A stretch of 64,000 bases of DNA from Heyndrickxia acidicola (GCF_001636425.1 NZ_KV440953.1:124001-188000), one strand, 5' to 3'. Shown: positions 47,140 to 57,033, counted from the stretch's first letter. Numbers and translations: made by a program. Notes: generated by a model from the sequence alone, not told the origin.

Positions 47140-48180
47140 ATGAAAGAAAAAATAGAATATTTGCTGCGATCCGCATTTGAGTTGAAGGCTTCTGATATTC
47201 ATTTAACCGTAGGAACTCCCCCAATCGTCAGATTAAATGGGGAGCTCAAACGGTTTGGAAAAGAAATTTTGAAGCCGGCAGATACCGAAGAAATGGCAAA
47301 AGCGATTATCCCAGATCATTTATGGGACCAATTAAAAGAACAGGGAGAACTAGATTTTTCCTATGGCATACCAGGTGTTTCAAGGTTTCGAATCAACACC
47401 TTTTATCAGAGATCCTGTCTTGCCATGGCAGTCAGAGTTGTTCCGACAAAAATTCCGACGTTAGAAGAGCTCGGGCTGCCCGACATCTTGAAGAAAATTG
47501 CTGAAAAGCCTCAGGGGCTCGTGCTTGTTACAGGTCCAACAGGGAGCGGAAAATCTACTACATTAGCAGCAATGATCAATTTCATGAACGAGCGGATGAG
47601 CAAGCACATTATTACTCTTGAGGATCCCATTGAATATTTACATAAGCACAGGCTCTCGATTATTGATCAAAGGGAAATCGGATTCGATACAAAAAACTTT
47701 GCGAATGGCCTCAGGAGCTCGCTCAGACAGGATCCGGATGTCATTTTGGTGGGGGAAATGAGGGACCTGGAAACGATTCATACAGCCATTACGGCAGCGG
47801 AAACCGGGCATTTAGTACTAGCTACCCTTCACACATCCAGTGCTGCATCAACAATTGATCGTATCATTGACGTATTCCCTCCTTCGCAGCAGGCACAAAT
47901 CCGTATACAGCTTGCATCTGTGCTTGTGTCTATTATCTCACAGCGCCTGTTTCCAACGCCTGATCGAAAAGGACAGAAAGCAGCACTGGAGATTCTAATT
48001 AATAATGCAGCGGTTGCCAACTTAATCAGAAATGAAAAGGTTCACCAGATTCCAAATGTCATGCAGACATCCAAGGAGCTGGGCATGCAAATGATTGAAA
48101 CAAGTATTAGGGAACTGGCTCAGGCGGGGGAAATTTCGACGGAAGCCGCACTTCCCTATTTAAAGGAGCAGATGTCATAG
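47140..48180 (+). CDS. pilT: PilT, type IV pilus retraction ATPase
   Basis: 346 residues. Lacks the GspE N-domain and zinc finger. Core motifs: ASDIHLTVGTPPIVRLNGEL at the N-terminus, Walker A TGPTGSGKSTTLA, Asp box ITLEDPIEYLH, Walker B DVILVGEMRDLETI, TGHLVLATLHTSSA. Presence of PilT means these pili are likely retractile, supporting twitching or DNA uptake. AGGTGAG precedes ATG; it sits nine bases after pilB and directly abuts pilC. Confidence 0.96.
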   Translation: MKEKIEYLLRSAFELKASDIHLTVGTPPIVRLNGELKRFGKEILKPADTEEMAKAIIPDHLWDQLKEQGELDFSYGIPGVSRFRINTFYQRSCLAMAVRVVPTKIPTLEELGLPDILKKIAEKPQGLVLVTGPTGSGKSTTLAAMINFMNERMSKHIITLEDPIEYLHKHRLSIIDQREIGFDTKNFANGLRSSLRQDPDVILVGEMRDLETIHTAITAAETGHLVLATLHTSSAASTIDRIIDVFPPSQQAQIRIQLASVLVSIISQRLFPTPDRKGQKAALEILINNAAVANLIRNEKVHQIPNVMQTSKELGMQMIETSIRELAQAGEISTEAALPYLKEQMS

Positions 48181-49395
48181 ATGGCGCGCTTTAAATATAT
48201 GGGCCGGGACCGATCTGGAAAAAAATCAGGTGTCATCTCGGCTGATTCAAAACGAGAGGCAATGATAAAGCTAAAAGAACAGGGAATCCGAGTGATTGAG
48301 ATGCAGGAGATGCCAGAGACCCTGTTGACTAAGGATATTTCCATTGGAAAGCCTGTAAAGCTTAAGCATTTAGTTATTTTTATGCGGCAATTTTCCACAC
48401 TTATCCATGCGGGAGTGACGATTGTCGATGCAACACGAATCCTTTCTGCCCAGACGGAAAGCAAGCATCTGGGAAAGGCACTTGGAGAAATTGAACAGGA
48501 GCTTCGTGAAGGAAAATCTTTTTCAGAGGCCTGTGCAAAACACAATCGGATATTCGAGCCGCTCTTTGTCAATATGGTCAGGGCAGGAGAAGTCTCTGGA
48601 AGCATGGATGAAACACTTGACAGGCTTGGTGAGCATTATGAAAAACAAAATAATACCAAGCAAAAAGTCGTATCGGCGCTGGCTTATCCAATTGTTGTTG
48701 CCTTCATTTCCATTGCCGTTGTCATTTTTTTACTGGTGGCCGTTGTGCCGACTTTCGTAAACATGTTCAGCCAATTTGGGGGGAAGCTGCCTGCTATTAC
48801 CCAATTTGTTATCGACTCCAGCCACTTTATGCAGCAGTATTGGTATCTTGTTGTGTTGTTTTTAATTCTCATCGTCGTTTTCTTTATGCTGGTGAAGCAA
48901 AACAAGAAATCGAAATATTATCTTGATTACTTTCTTTTGCGTCTCCCAATTTTTGGATCTATCATACAAAAATCAACGATTGCCCGAATGACCAGAACCT
49001 TAAGCTCCATGTTTTCAAGCTCAGTTCCCATTTTGCAGGCATTAACCATGGTAGAAACGATTGTGGAAAATGAAGTGGTGGCTAAGGTGATCAGAAAGTC
49101 GAGGGATTCACTTGAAAGAGGAAGGTCGTTGACCGAGCCGATGCGGAATCATTGGGCATTTCCTCCCCTTGTTTCACAAATGATCTCCATTGGCGAAGAA
49201 ACCGGTTCGCTGGATGGGATGCTTTCAAAGGTGGCGGACTTCTATGAAAAAGAAGTAGAGACGGCAACAGACGCTTTGAAATCATTAATAGAACCACTGA
49301 TGATTGTGGTACTTTCTGCGCTTGTCGGCACAATTGTAACAGCTGTCATCGTCCCAATGTTTGACATTTATAACAATGTACAAACGTATAAATAA
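48181..49395 (+). CDS. pilC: PilC, inner membrane platform protein
   Basis: 404 residues. GspF/PilC family: N-terminal MARFKYMGRDRSGKKSGVI, two repeated cytoplasmic helical domains (FMRQFSTLIHAGVTIVDAT; MTRTLSSMFSSSVPILQAL), each followed by a GEVSGSMDE / GEETGSLDGM element, and three membrane segments (about 168-200, 220-240, 375-398). It connects ATPases and pilins. The ATG follows the pilT stop with no gap. Confidence 0.96.
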   Translation: MARFKYMGRDRSGKKSGVISADSKREAMIKLKEQGIRVIEMQEMPETLLTKDISIGKPVKLKHLVIFMRQFSTLIHAGVTIVDATRILSAQTESKHLGKALGEIEQELREGKSFSEACAKHNRIFEPLFVNMVRAGEVSGSMDETLDRLGEHYEKQNNTKQKVVSALAYPIVVAFISIAVVIFLLVAVVPTFVNMFSQFGGKLPAITQFVIDSSHFMQQYWYLVVLFLILIVVFFMLVKQNKKSKYYLDYFLLRLPIFGSIIQKSTIARMTRTLSSMFSSSVPILQALTMVETIVENEVVAKVIRKSRDSLERGRSLTEPMRNHWAFPPLVSQMISIGEETGSLDGMLSKVADFYEKEVETATDALKSLIEPLMIVVLSALVGTIVTAVIVPMFDIYNNVQTYK

Positions 49396-49500
49396 AATTT
49401 AGGAAAAACAAGAAAATATTGTCGATAAAGGAAAACGTATCAACTATAATAGGTTTATAATACTATTTTCCTATTAAATTTAAAAATGGAGGAATGAAGC

Positions 49501-49989
49501 GTGATTAAAAAAATGGCTCAAAGACTAAAGGAAGAGAGAGGGTTAACCCTGATAGAATTGCTTGCTGTTGTTGTAATCCTCGGTATTATCGCGGCAATTG
49601 CAATCCCGAGTATCGGCGGTTTAATTGACAACTCTAAAAAGGATGCACATGTGGGAAATGCTGAACAGATGATTAACTCTGCCAAGACTTGGGTTTCAGG
49701 GAATTCAAACTCAATAGGCACTTCAGGAGCAGTATTATCTTTACAAGACTTGTATGATAATAATCTTCTCGATACTATTAAAGATCCAGATGGCGGTAGT
49801 TATAAAGCTGGTTCTTCAAACAAGACTGGGGATGTAAGTCAGGGAGACAAAAGTGGTTCTTATGTGGAAATTACACAATCAAGTCCTGGGAAATTTTCTT
49901 ATTCTGTAACATTAACTAATGGTAATAGAGGTATATTTAATGTAGCAGATGGAGACTTAACTAGAAGCAGTGTTACTGCTGCTAAGTAA
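49501..49989 (+). CDS. pilA: Major type IV prepilin
   Basis: 162 residues from GTG 49501, with TGGAGGA upstream (an ATG six bases earlier hits a stop at once). Leader MIKKMAQRLKEERG, then LTLIELLAVVVILGIIAAIA with Glu +5, the peptidase and assembly signature. The short globular domain is Ser/Gly/Asn-rich with no cysteine. Placed right after pilC and before the peptidase, behind a 105-base gap with a possible own promoter; probably the most abundant subunit. Resembles ComGC-type pilins at the N-terminus only. Confidence 0.9.
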   Translation: MIKKMAQRLKEERGLTLIELLAVVVILGIIAAIAIPSIGGLIDNSKKDAHVGNAEQMINSAKTWVSGNSNSIGTSGAVLSLQDLYDNNLLDTIKDPDGGSYKAGSSNKTGDVSQGDKSGSYVEITQSSPGKFSYSVTLTNGNRGIFNVADGDLTRSSVTAAK

Positions 49990-50022
49990 GTATTATGAGA
50001 TATTAACTAGGAGATTATAACT

Positions 50023-50763
50023 TTGTCTATCCTACTCTTTATATACGCCCTCCTGCTCGGCTCGTTCTACAACGTAGTCGGCTTGAGGGTTCCTGTACAT
50101 AAGTCAATCGTGAAGCCGCGCTCCGCTTGTTCCAATTGTCATACAGTCCTTTCACCGGCAGAACTGATCCCGGTCGTTTCTTATTTCATACAGGGAGGAA
50201 GATGCCGTCACTGCAAGGTGCGGCTTTCTCCTATTTATCCCTTAGGGGAGCTATTGACAGGTGTGTTATTTGTCTTTGCCTACAGACAATTTGGTTTAAG
50301 CCTTGATGCCGTCATAGCCTGGACCCTGATTTCCCTTGTCATGATCATCACCGTTTCTGATATTGCCTATATGCTGATTCCTGACAGAATCCTCATTGTG
50401 TTTGCCGGTCTTTTTATCGTTGAAAGAATAGCTGATCCTCTAACGCCATGGTGGGATTCTATTATTGGAGCAGCAGCCGGCTTTTTTCTTCTTTTGCTGA
50501 TCGCACTGGCAAGCAAAGGAGGAATGGGTGGCGGGGATATTAAGCTTTATGCCGTGCTGGGGTTTGCGATGGGAGTAAAAGCTGCATTGCTGTCCTTTTT
50601 CTTCGCCACCCTTTATGGTGCAGCCATAGGCATAATTGGATTATGTCTTGGAGTGTTTAAAAGAAAAAAACCGATCCCTTTTGGCCCGTTTATTGGACTG
50701 GGGGCGCTGACATCGTTTTTCTTTTATCAGAAAATAATAGATTGGTATCTTTCACTTTTCTAA
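50023..50763 (+). CDS. comC: Prepilin peptidase (PilD/ComC)
   Basis: 246 residues from a TTG start with CTAGGAG upstream. Cleaves and N-methylates prepilins. N-terminal zinc motif as CSNC...CRHC, catalytic aspartates in SDIAYMLIPD and GGGDIKLY, and about seven membrane segments. In B. subtilis comC occupies the same folC-spoIIB position, so this is its positional ortholog embedded in a full pilus operon. Confidence 0.95.
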   Translation: MSILLFIYALLLGSFYNVVGLRVPVHKSIVKPRSACSNCHTVLSPAELIPVVSYFIQGGRCRHCKVRLSPIYPLGELLTGVLFVFAYRQFGLSLDAVIAWTLISLVMIITVSDIAYMLIPDRILIVFAGLFIVERIADPLTPWWDSIIGAAAGFFLLLLIALASKGGMGGGDIKLYAVLGFAMGVKAALLSFFFATLYGAAIGIIGLCLGVFKRKKPIPFGPFIGLGALTSFFFYQKIIDWYLSLF

Positions 50764-50902
50764 ATGGATGGGATTTGTTAAAGCTCCATTCTGAGATTTG
50801 AGTTTCTTTTGAATCTACCATTTTATTGAAGACTGGTACAAATAAAATGATAAAGCAATCATTTATAACGAAAACAGCCTTATTAAATAAAGGAGAGTTG
50901 AA

Positions 50903-51874
50903 ATGGCTTCAAGGTTTTTTCAACAAGGACGCAACACGGTTAACCTTATATTCTCGGATCATGTCATTCGTTTTCTTGAACTCAAACAGCACTCCCCGCT
51001 CGTGGTGCAGCAATGGGGTGAGCGGTACTTTGATCAGGAATTGATTAAAGACGGGCGTATTCTTGACCGTAAATCTCTTGCCTTTATCCTGGAGAACTGT
51101 ATAGAGGAATGGGGCATCAAGAAGAAAAATGTCCGATTCATTGTCCCTGACCAAACCATTGCGATACGAAAAATTACGGTTCCCCCTGATGTCAATGATG
51201 ATGAAATTAAAGGCTATCTATTCTTGGAGATTGGAACAAGTATTCACCTGCCGTTTGAAAATCCTCTCTTTGATGTGTTTTTAGTATCAAAGACCAATGC
51301 GGGGAAAGAGGTTTTATTAGTAGCAACAGAGGAAGAGGTTGTAGAATCCTATGTAAGTCTATTAGAGGAGCTCAAGCTAAATCCGGTGGCTGCTGATATT
51401 TCTCCGCTTGCCTTTTACAGGCTGATGCATTTGCGGGACTACATAAGGGAAGAAGAGCATGTGATGATTCTTCAATTTGACCACTCCCTTTTAACGATTT
51501 CCATTTTTTATCAGGATATCCTTGTTTTCATGAGGCCGGTTCCATTGGATGGGGCACAAACAATTCCGGACACAAGTGCGTTGTCCTCCTTTGATCTCGA
51601 ATCAAACCTGCTCTTTGAGTTTGAAGATCTATTTAAGGTGATTGAACAAATTCTGTCTTTTTACCAATTTACTTTAAATCAGGGCAGTGCACAGGTGCGC
51701 CGGTTTATTATGAGCGGGGATCATCCGGATATGGAACACATTCAAAGGCGCCTTGAACAGCGTCTTGATGCAGGAATTCAACGGATATTCCTCGAAGACA
51801 TTAAAAGCCAGGATGGCACCATAGTACCCGATTCATTTAGTACAATTCTAGGCTTAGCTTTAAAAGAGGTGTGA
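50903..51874 (+). CDS. pilM: PilM, actin-like pilus assembly protein
   Basis: 323 residues, cytoplasmic, FtsA/actin-like fold of the PilM type: NLIFSDHVIRFLELK, KNVRFIVPDQTIAIRKITVP, VAADISPLAFYRL and a C-terminal RRFIMSGDHPDMEHIQRRL. It binds the N-terminal tail of PilN. Start ATG 50903 with AAAGGAGAG. Followed by pilN and pilO in the canonical M-N-O order. Confidence 0.93.
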   Translation: MASRFFQQGRNTVNLIFSDHVIRFLELKQHSPLVVQQWGERYFDQELIKDGRILDRKSLAFILENCIEEWGIKKKNVRFIVPDQTIAIRKITVPPDVNDDEIKGYLFLEIGTSIHLPFENPLFDVFLVSKTNAGKEVLLVATEEEVVESYVSLLEELKLNPVAADISPLAFYRLMHLRDYIREEEHVMILQFDHSLLTISIFYQDILVFMRPVPLDGAQTIPDTSALSSFDLESNLLFEFEDLFKVIEQILSFYQFTLNQGSAQVRRFIMSGDHPDMEHIQRRLEQRLDAGIQRIFLEDIKSQDGTIVPDSFSTILGLALKEV

Positions 51875-51876
51875 AA

Positions 51877-52533
51877 ATGCTAGTTGATATTAACTTATTG
51901 CCCGAAAAAGAATCGAAGTCCCGGCTGCCTCTTTATATGATTGCAGGAATACTTTGCCTAACGATTATACTTTCAGCGGTCTTAATCGTTGAAACCAAAT
52001 CCAAGGATAATATGGCTGCCAGTGCCGATACTCAAATAAAACAAGTAAACAATCTGGATATATCTCTTCAGCAAAGTGTGAATCAATATGAATCCAATGA
52101 TTCTGTGGCTCAGCTTCAGGCAGCGGTAAAATGGGCATCTTCCAATCCTGTGAAGACGCTCCCGGTTTTAAATGAGCTGATTAGCTTTTTGCCTGACCGA
52201 GGTTTTTTTCAAAGCTTTACGCTTAATCAGGACCACACCATCAATCTGAGCATTCAATTTGATACTGAAACCGATGCTGCTTATTATTTAAGCCGCTTAT
52301 CAAACTCCAGCTGGTTCTCTGAAGCTAAGCTGCTTTCATTGACTACACAGGATATAACTGCTGATTCGAATTCCGTTACGGGAACAGACAGTACTCAATC
52401 CGGCACACAAACCAATACAGATACTGAAAATCAGGATGTTTTACCCAGATATCTCGCTTCATACCAAGTAACGCTAAATCCATCTGCTGTACAGGCAGGG
52501 GAAACAAAGCGGGCAGGAGGGGCAAATCCATGA
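51877..52533 (+). CDS. pilN: PilN, pilus alignment-complex protein
   Basis: 218 residues. Short cytoplasmic N-terminus with the PilM-binding signature DINLLPEKE, one membrane segment (about 18-40), and a periplasmic-side ferredoxin-like domain, followed by a Ser/Thr/Gln-rich stretch near residue 175. ATG 51877 is preferred to GTG 51871 by the spacing of AAGAGGTG. Stop overlaps pilO by four bases. Confidence 0.88.
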   Translation: MLVDINLLPEKESKSRLPLYMIAGILCLTIILSAVLIVETKSKDNMAASADTQIKQVNNLDISLQQSVNQYESNDSVAQLQAAVKWASSNPVKTLPVLNELISFLPDRGFFQSFTLNQDHTINLSIQFDTETDAAYYLSRLSNSSWFSEAKLLSLTTQDITADSNSVTGTDSTQSGTQTNTDTENQDVLPRYLASYQVTLNPSAVQAGETKRAGGANP

Positions 52534-53369
52534 CCCTTCGATTTAACCGAAAGCAGACGATCGCCGTCATTGCTGCTTTTTTAATAGCCATAATGATTAT
52601 TTTGTTTGTCTATTTTAAGATGTACCTGCCATCTTCTCAAAATCTGGAATTAAAGCAATCAGAGCTGAAAACAAGTCAGAATCGTTTAAGCCTTCTGCAA
52701 ACCAAAACCATGCATATGACTGACAATACGTTTGATAATACTATTTCGCTTCAAAAGAAAGTTCCTGTTAAAGCATTGTCGGATCAATTGCTGCTTGATT
52801 TTGAAAAGGCAGAAACCATCTCCGGTACCAGTATAAAGGAAATTGATTTTACGGAAGGATCAACGAATTCCAGCAGCCAATCCATCTCTGCGCCGAGCAC
52901 GGCTGCTGCTCCATCTGCCAGCGGCAGCTCAACAGCCAGCACCAGTAATAATAGTAATACAAGTACAAGTACCACGACATCCAGTGCTGCTAATTCTCAG
53001 GTCGCGAATAATGCAGCGAATGGGAATGCGAATACAGCAAGCCTTCCCATGGGGATGAATTCAACTCTTGTGACACTCTCGCTTGAGGCATCGGGATACT
53101 TTGAATTGGAAGATTTTATTCGCCAGCTGGAGTCATCTACACGGATACTTGAAGTCAATCAAATTGATGTTAAAGGACCTAATGAAATTACGACAAATAA
53201 TCAAAAACCAACTCCTTTGACTTTTAAAATAACGGTTTCTGCATTCTATATGCCAGGTCTGGTGGATTTATCGAATCAGGTTCCTAAAATGGCGATACCG
53301 GCAGCAGGCGGCAAGAATGATCCTTTTCAAGGCCTTCCTGACATAGCTGCGGGCACCAATACCCCGTAA
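52530..53369 (+). CDS. pilO: PilO-like pilus alignment-complex protein
   Basis: 279 residues. Basic N-terminus, one membrane segment (about 10-30), a coiled coil (about 35-60), then a globular domain interrupted by about 55 residues of almost only Ser, Thr, Ala and Asn (about 112-170). The second half (MNSTLVTLSLEASGYFELEDFIRQLESS) looks like the PilO fold. The low-complexity insert is unusual for PilO. Coupled to pilN by ATGA. Confidence 0.82.
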   Translation: MTLRFNRKQTIAVIAAFLIAIMIILFVYFKMYLPSSQNLELKQSELKTSQNRLSLLQTKTMHMTDNTFDNTISLQKKVPVKALSDQLLLDFEKAETISGTSIKEIDFTEGSTNSSSQSISAPSTAAAPSASGSSTASTSNNSNTSTSTTTSSAANSQVANNAANGNANTASLPMGMNSTLVTLSLEASGYFELEDFIRQLESSTRILEVNQIDVKGPNEITTNNQKPTPLTFKITVSAFYMPGLVDLSNQVPKMAIPAAGGKNDPFQGLPDIAAGTNTP

Positions 53370-53394
53370 TGTCCAGCATGGAGGGAAAGAGAAA

Positions 53395-53847
53395 ATGAAG
53401 GTCAAAGGCGAAAAGGGATTCACGCTGGTCGAACTGCTGGCTGTAATTGTTATTTTAGGGATAATTGCTGCAATTGCCATTGTATCAATAGGAGGCCTTA
53501 TTGATCGTGCAAAAAGTGATGCTTTTGTTCAATCTGCTTATACATTAAAAGAAGCCGCAGAAATTTATGCAAGAGATCAGCATGTCCATGATAACGATAT
53601 TCTGAAAGTAAGCTACCAAATACTTTATCAGAATAATTTGCTTGAAGAAATTAAGGATCCATATACAAAAACCTTCCTTGATCCTAAAAGCAATGATTCC
53701 TATGTCATCATGAATGGATTAAACGCTGACAGCGTATGTCTAAAGGGGTTTGAAAAAAACATCTGTTCTACTAATAATGGAGATACATCTGTTGAGAATC
53801 CTGTTCCGTTCGATGAGTTATCGATTAATTGGGTGCATGATAATTAA
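53395..53847 (+). CDS. Second type IV prepilin
   Basis: 150 residues. Leader MKVKGEKG, then FTLVELLAVIVILGIIAAIA with Glu +5. Two cysteines (VCLKGFEKNIC) may close a C-terminal disulfide loop, unlike the cysteine-free major pilin. GGAGGGAAAGAG precedes ATG. Last gene of the operon, before a terminator. Could be a minor pilin or an alternative major subunit. Confidence 0.88.
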   Translation: MKVKGEKGFTLVELLAVIVILGIIAAIAIVSIGGLIDRAKSDAFVQSAYTLKEAAEIYARDQHVHDNDILKVSYQILYQNNLLEEIKDPYTKTFLDPKSNDSYVIMNGLNADSVCLKGFEKNICSTNNGDTSVENPVPFDELSINWVHDN

Positions 53848-53886
53848 TAGGCAGGAGCCGCTGAAAATTTTGGCGAAATCCTTCTG

Positions 53887-53916
53887 GGACAAGACGACAA
53901 AAGTCTTGTCCTTTTT
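53887..53916 (+). terminator. Terminator of the type IV pilus operon
   Basis: GGACAAGAC / GTCTTGTCC around GACAAAA, then five T. It separates the pilus operon from spoIIB. Confidence 0.88.
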
Positions 53917-53969
53917 CGTTTTCAATATGTTAGCATTGAGCAAATATTGTGAGCGGAGGAGTGTTAGGA

Positions 53970-54968
53970 ATGGACAAGCAGCAAAATACCCCCAAAATTA
54001 AGATTAAAATAAATGGAGAAGACCGTCCATTTGAAGAAGAGGTAGAAATTCATGACTGGAAGGAAAGTGAAAAGGAAGCTTCTGCAGCCTCGGAGGAAGC
54101 AATAGAAGAGGATGGTTTTGACTGGGTCCTTCCGGAGATCCAAAATGATCAAGTGAGTGAATTTAAAAAAATTTATTACTCTGATACTAGCACCAAAGAA
54201 AAGAAAAAGACCTGGAAAGCGGGAGGGAATCCGTTTAAAGGCTGGTCTTCTATAGTTATTGCTGCGGGAACAGCTATAACTGTAGGAATTGTTTTAGGTT
54301 ATGTTTTGCTAAAGGTGGTTATTTACCAGGAGCAGGCACTGAAAAATACAGGGCTTTTACCGAAAAGCCAGGCTGTGGAGACTAATGGGAATGCAGTGAA
54401 ATCCATCTCTGTTCCTGTTCTTCAAACCTCCGTTGTTCAGAATAATGTCTATAGCAGTGCCAGCTCTGCAGAATCGACTGCAGCCCAATTAAAGGATTCC
54501 GGGTATCCCGCCGTGGCAATTCCCATGCAGAACAAGCAGTATTTATTTATTGGAGTAGCTGACAGTATGGCTGATGCGAAGCAAGTAGCGTCGACTCTTT
54601 TTAAATCAAATATCTCTGTTTATTCAAAGGATACCCAGTTTGGAGGAAACAAGATGTCAAATGCAACTTCAGATGAAGCAGCCTTTATGAGTAAAGAGCC
54701 CGCAGTTTTCCAATCCTTAAACAAGCTTATTTCAGATGCAGTTGTAAACGGAGCTGTTGATTCTAATGCTTTAAAGGAAACGGGAAAAGATGTAGAGGCC
54801 TTAAATGCTTTAAAAAACATCCAGAATAAGCATATCAAAAGCTTAATTTCAGCACAGGCTGCAGGCTATAAAGCGCTTGCTGACTATCAGGCAGGCAAGG
54901 ACCAAAAAAACCTGATACAGGCTCAACAGGCATTATTGGATTTTTTAAAAGAATACGGAAGCCTATAA
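53970..54968 (+). CDS. spoIIB: SpoIIB, engulfment-stage sporulation protein
   Basis: 332 residues. Acidic cytoplasmic N-terminus, one membrane segment (about 91-113, SIVIAAGTAITVGIVLGYVLL), and a SPOR domain (about 145-220: SAESTAAQLKDSGYPAVAIP, QYLFIGVADSMADAKQVAS) that binds denuded septal glycan. In B. subtilis SpoIIB helps dissolve the septal wall at engulfment. ATG 53970 preferred to the GTG 21 bases earlier, since GGAGGA lies between them. Position before maf and radC is conserved. Confidence 0.9.
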   Translation: MDKQQNTPKIKIKINGEDRPFEEEVEIHDWKESEKEASAASEEAIEEDGFDWVLPEIQNDQVSEFKKIYYSDTSTKEKKKTWKAGGNPFKGWSSIVIAAGTAITVGIVLGYVLLKVVIYQEQALKNTGLLPKSQAVETNGNAVKSISVPVLQTSVVQNNVYSSASSAESTAAQLKDSGYPAVAIPMQNKQYLFIGVADSMADAKQVASTLFKSNISVYSKDTQFGGNKMSNATSDEAAFMSKEPAVFQSLNKLISDAVVNGAVDSNALKETGKDVEALNALKNIQNKHIKSLISAQAAGYKALADYQAGKDQKNLIQAQQALLDFLKEYGSL

Positions 54969-54994
54969 AGCGGGTGGTGTGCCTGCTTTTTTTA
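54966..54994 (+). terminator. Possible terminator of spoIIB
   Basis: AAAGCGGG / CCTGCTTT (one mismatch) around TGGTGTG followed by a T run. Confidence 0.6.
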
Positions 54995-55066
54995 TTTGTA
55001 TAACACTCCAAATTTTGGTAGGATGAAATTGTATCTCCCTAAATAAATTGGAAAGTAGGTTTCATT

Positions 55067-55633
55067 GTGACAAAACTTATTTTAGCTTCAGGTTCACCCC
55101 GCAGAAAAGAACTCCTCGAAAAGCTGCAAATTCCTTTTCAAATTAAGGCAAGCAACAGCGATGAAACCATTTCAGACCGCTTATCTCCCGAAGAAGCAGT
55201 AGTGGAACTCGCAACAAGAAAGGCAATGGCTGTGTCTAGACAGCATCAGGATTTTGCTATTATTGGAGCCGATACAATAGTGGTCGTTGATGGTGAAATC
55301 CTGGGAAAACCAAGTGACAGGGATCACGCAAAAAACATGCTTATGAAATTGTCTGGCAGAACACATGAGGTTTTTACTGGCGTAGCCATTATTCAAAATG
55401 GACAAGCAAGCACCTTTTATGAAAAAACCGATGTCGCGTTTTGGGAGCTTTCCGAAGCAGAAGTAGAGCGCTACCTGGATAGCGGAGAACCGTTTGATAA
55501 AGCAGGATCATATGGAATCCAAGGGCTTGGTTCACTGTTTGTCAAAAAAATCAACGGAGATTATTATTCTGTCGTAGGCCTGCCGATTTCAAAACTTCAA
55601 AGGCTGTTGAGAGAATTAAAGCTTTCCTGGTAG
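55067..55633 (+). CDS. maf: Maf, nucleoside-triphosphate pyrophosphatase
   Basis: 188 residues from a GTG start. Hydrolyses dTTP/UTP and modified pyrimidine nucleotides. Substrate loop [45 protein letters not shown] and [13 protein letters not shown] are conserved. In B. subtilis it is involved in septum/competence-linked cell-division control. Followed by radC 47 bases later. Confidence 0.95.
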   Translation: MTKLILASGSPRRKELLEKLQIPFQIKASNSDETISDRLSPEEAVVELATRKAMAVSRQHQDFAIIGADTIVVVDGEILGKPSDRDHAKNMLMKLSGRTHEVFTGVAIIQNGQASTFYEKTDVAFWELSEAEVERYLDSGEPFDKAGSYGIQGLGSLFVKKINGDYYSVVGLPISKLQRLLRELKLSW

Positions 55634-55680
55634 TGGATCTGCCCTCCTGAAGCGCAGACTGTTAAGGAGGAAAATAGGAA

Positions 55681-56257
55681 GTGGAAAAATTAATGATTCG
55701 TGATGTTCCTGCAGACGACAGGCCAAGGGAAAGAATGATCCACCATGGAGCCAAGAGTTTGTCAAATCAGGAATTAGTAGCATTGCTTCTTAGGACAGGC
55801 ACTAAAGAAGAGTCCGTCATTCAGCTGTCAAACCGCCTGCTTCAGCATTTTGACGGGCTGAGGCTATTGAAGGATGCTTCACTTGAAGAAATGACTATTA
55901 TTAAAGGAATTGGATTGGCAAAAGCCATCCAGGTCATGGCAGCCGTCGAAATTGGGAGAAGGATTGGAAATCTTGCTTATCATGATCGCTATATCATTCG
56001 CAGTCCGGAAGATGGGGCTAACTTTGTCATGAATGATATGAGATTTCTAGCTCAGGAGCATTTCGTTTGCCTCTATTTAAACACCAAAAATCAAGTTATC
56101 CATCGCCAGACTATTTTTATTGGAAGCTTAAATGCATCTATCGTTCATCCGCGCGAGGTGTTCAAAGAAGCATTTCGGCGTTCGGCTGCCTCTATTATTT
56201 GTATCCATAACCATCCCTCAGGTGATCCGTCCCCGTCCCGTGAAGACATTGATGTGA
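55681..56257 (+). CDS. radC: RadC, exon 1 (interrupted by a group II intron)
   Basis: 192 codons plus one base, from a GTG with TAAGGAGGAAAA upstream. N-terminal helix-hairpin-helix part (SLSNQELVALLLRTGTKEES, IKGIGLAKAIQVMA), then the JAMM/MPN domain with the complete metal motif HNHPSGDPSPSRED. The intron begins three residues after the motif aspartate, in phase 1 of the next codon. Unspliced, translation stops after 197 codons within the intron. Joined to 59041-59147 it gives 227 residues, close to the usual RadC length. RadC's biochemical role is unsettled; a DNA-repair link is historical. Confidence 0.95.
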
Positions 56258-57033
56258 GTGCGAAACGTTCCTAATTAAGTTAAGGTGGATAACGCCATTA
56301 ACGTAAAAATTAGGCACCCAGTAATGGGTGAAGGAATATGTTAAGGATTCCAAATGAAGGAGTAACGTCCTGAAGGGAACACACGAGGTCGGCTAGCACG
56401 AACTAAGGGGTAAGACTTAGCGTGTTAGAAGCCCGATGTCAATGTGGGAGAACTTGCCGTAACAGGTAAAGCTGATGAAAGCCAGTCCGAGGGGAACGGT
56501 GCAAGTCATACTGCTAGTGTCCGAATAAATATGGTGAGAATGTCTAATAAAGGTAACGAAAGGCCATAAGACTGACGAACTTCCGAATGTACGAGTCTAA
56601 ACGATGAATGCATAGAAATGTGCATATACCTTAAGGGTATGTTAGATGTGGATGAGTAAGAATTTACATTATGAAAATCCATACAACATTACAGGTGTTG
56701 GAATGCTAACAGGCTTAGAGGAAGCACCTAAGTTTATTCAATGGCTTAACATATTTCAACGTTGTAAACTCTCAACGTGGAGGACTTACTTCCTAAGAAA
56801 CGTTGGCTAGAAATACTTATAGTGTGAGATTAGCACATACTGGATAACTTGCCTTTATGAGAGTGAAAGTGGTGGCACAGTACCTATGAAACGTGTAATG
56901 AACGTGGAGGGATAGCCACTAGTCTAACAGAAGGTTAATCAACTTCTTATTAATAGCTTTTAAAACGGTTATCAAGGTTCTTGTAAGACTAAGAAAGTTT
57001 TATCTCCTTAAAATATTCGAGGAGGTAAGCGAC

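Noticed and set aside
46540-47202. 220-residue minus-strand open frame antisense to pilB/pilT
   Set aside because: It lies wholly opposite conserved pilB codons and the pilT start, has no domain signature, and its composition is that of a reverse-complement shadow.
55681-56277. radC as a truncated pseudogene
   Set aside because: Exon 2 is intact at 59041-59147 and the joined frame is complete, with a recognisable group II intron between.
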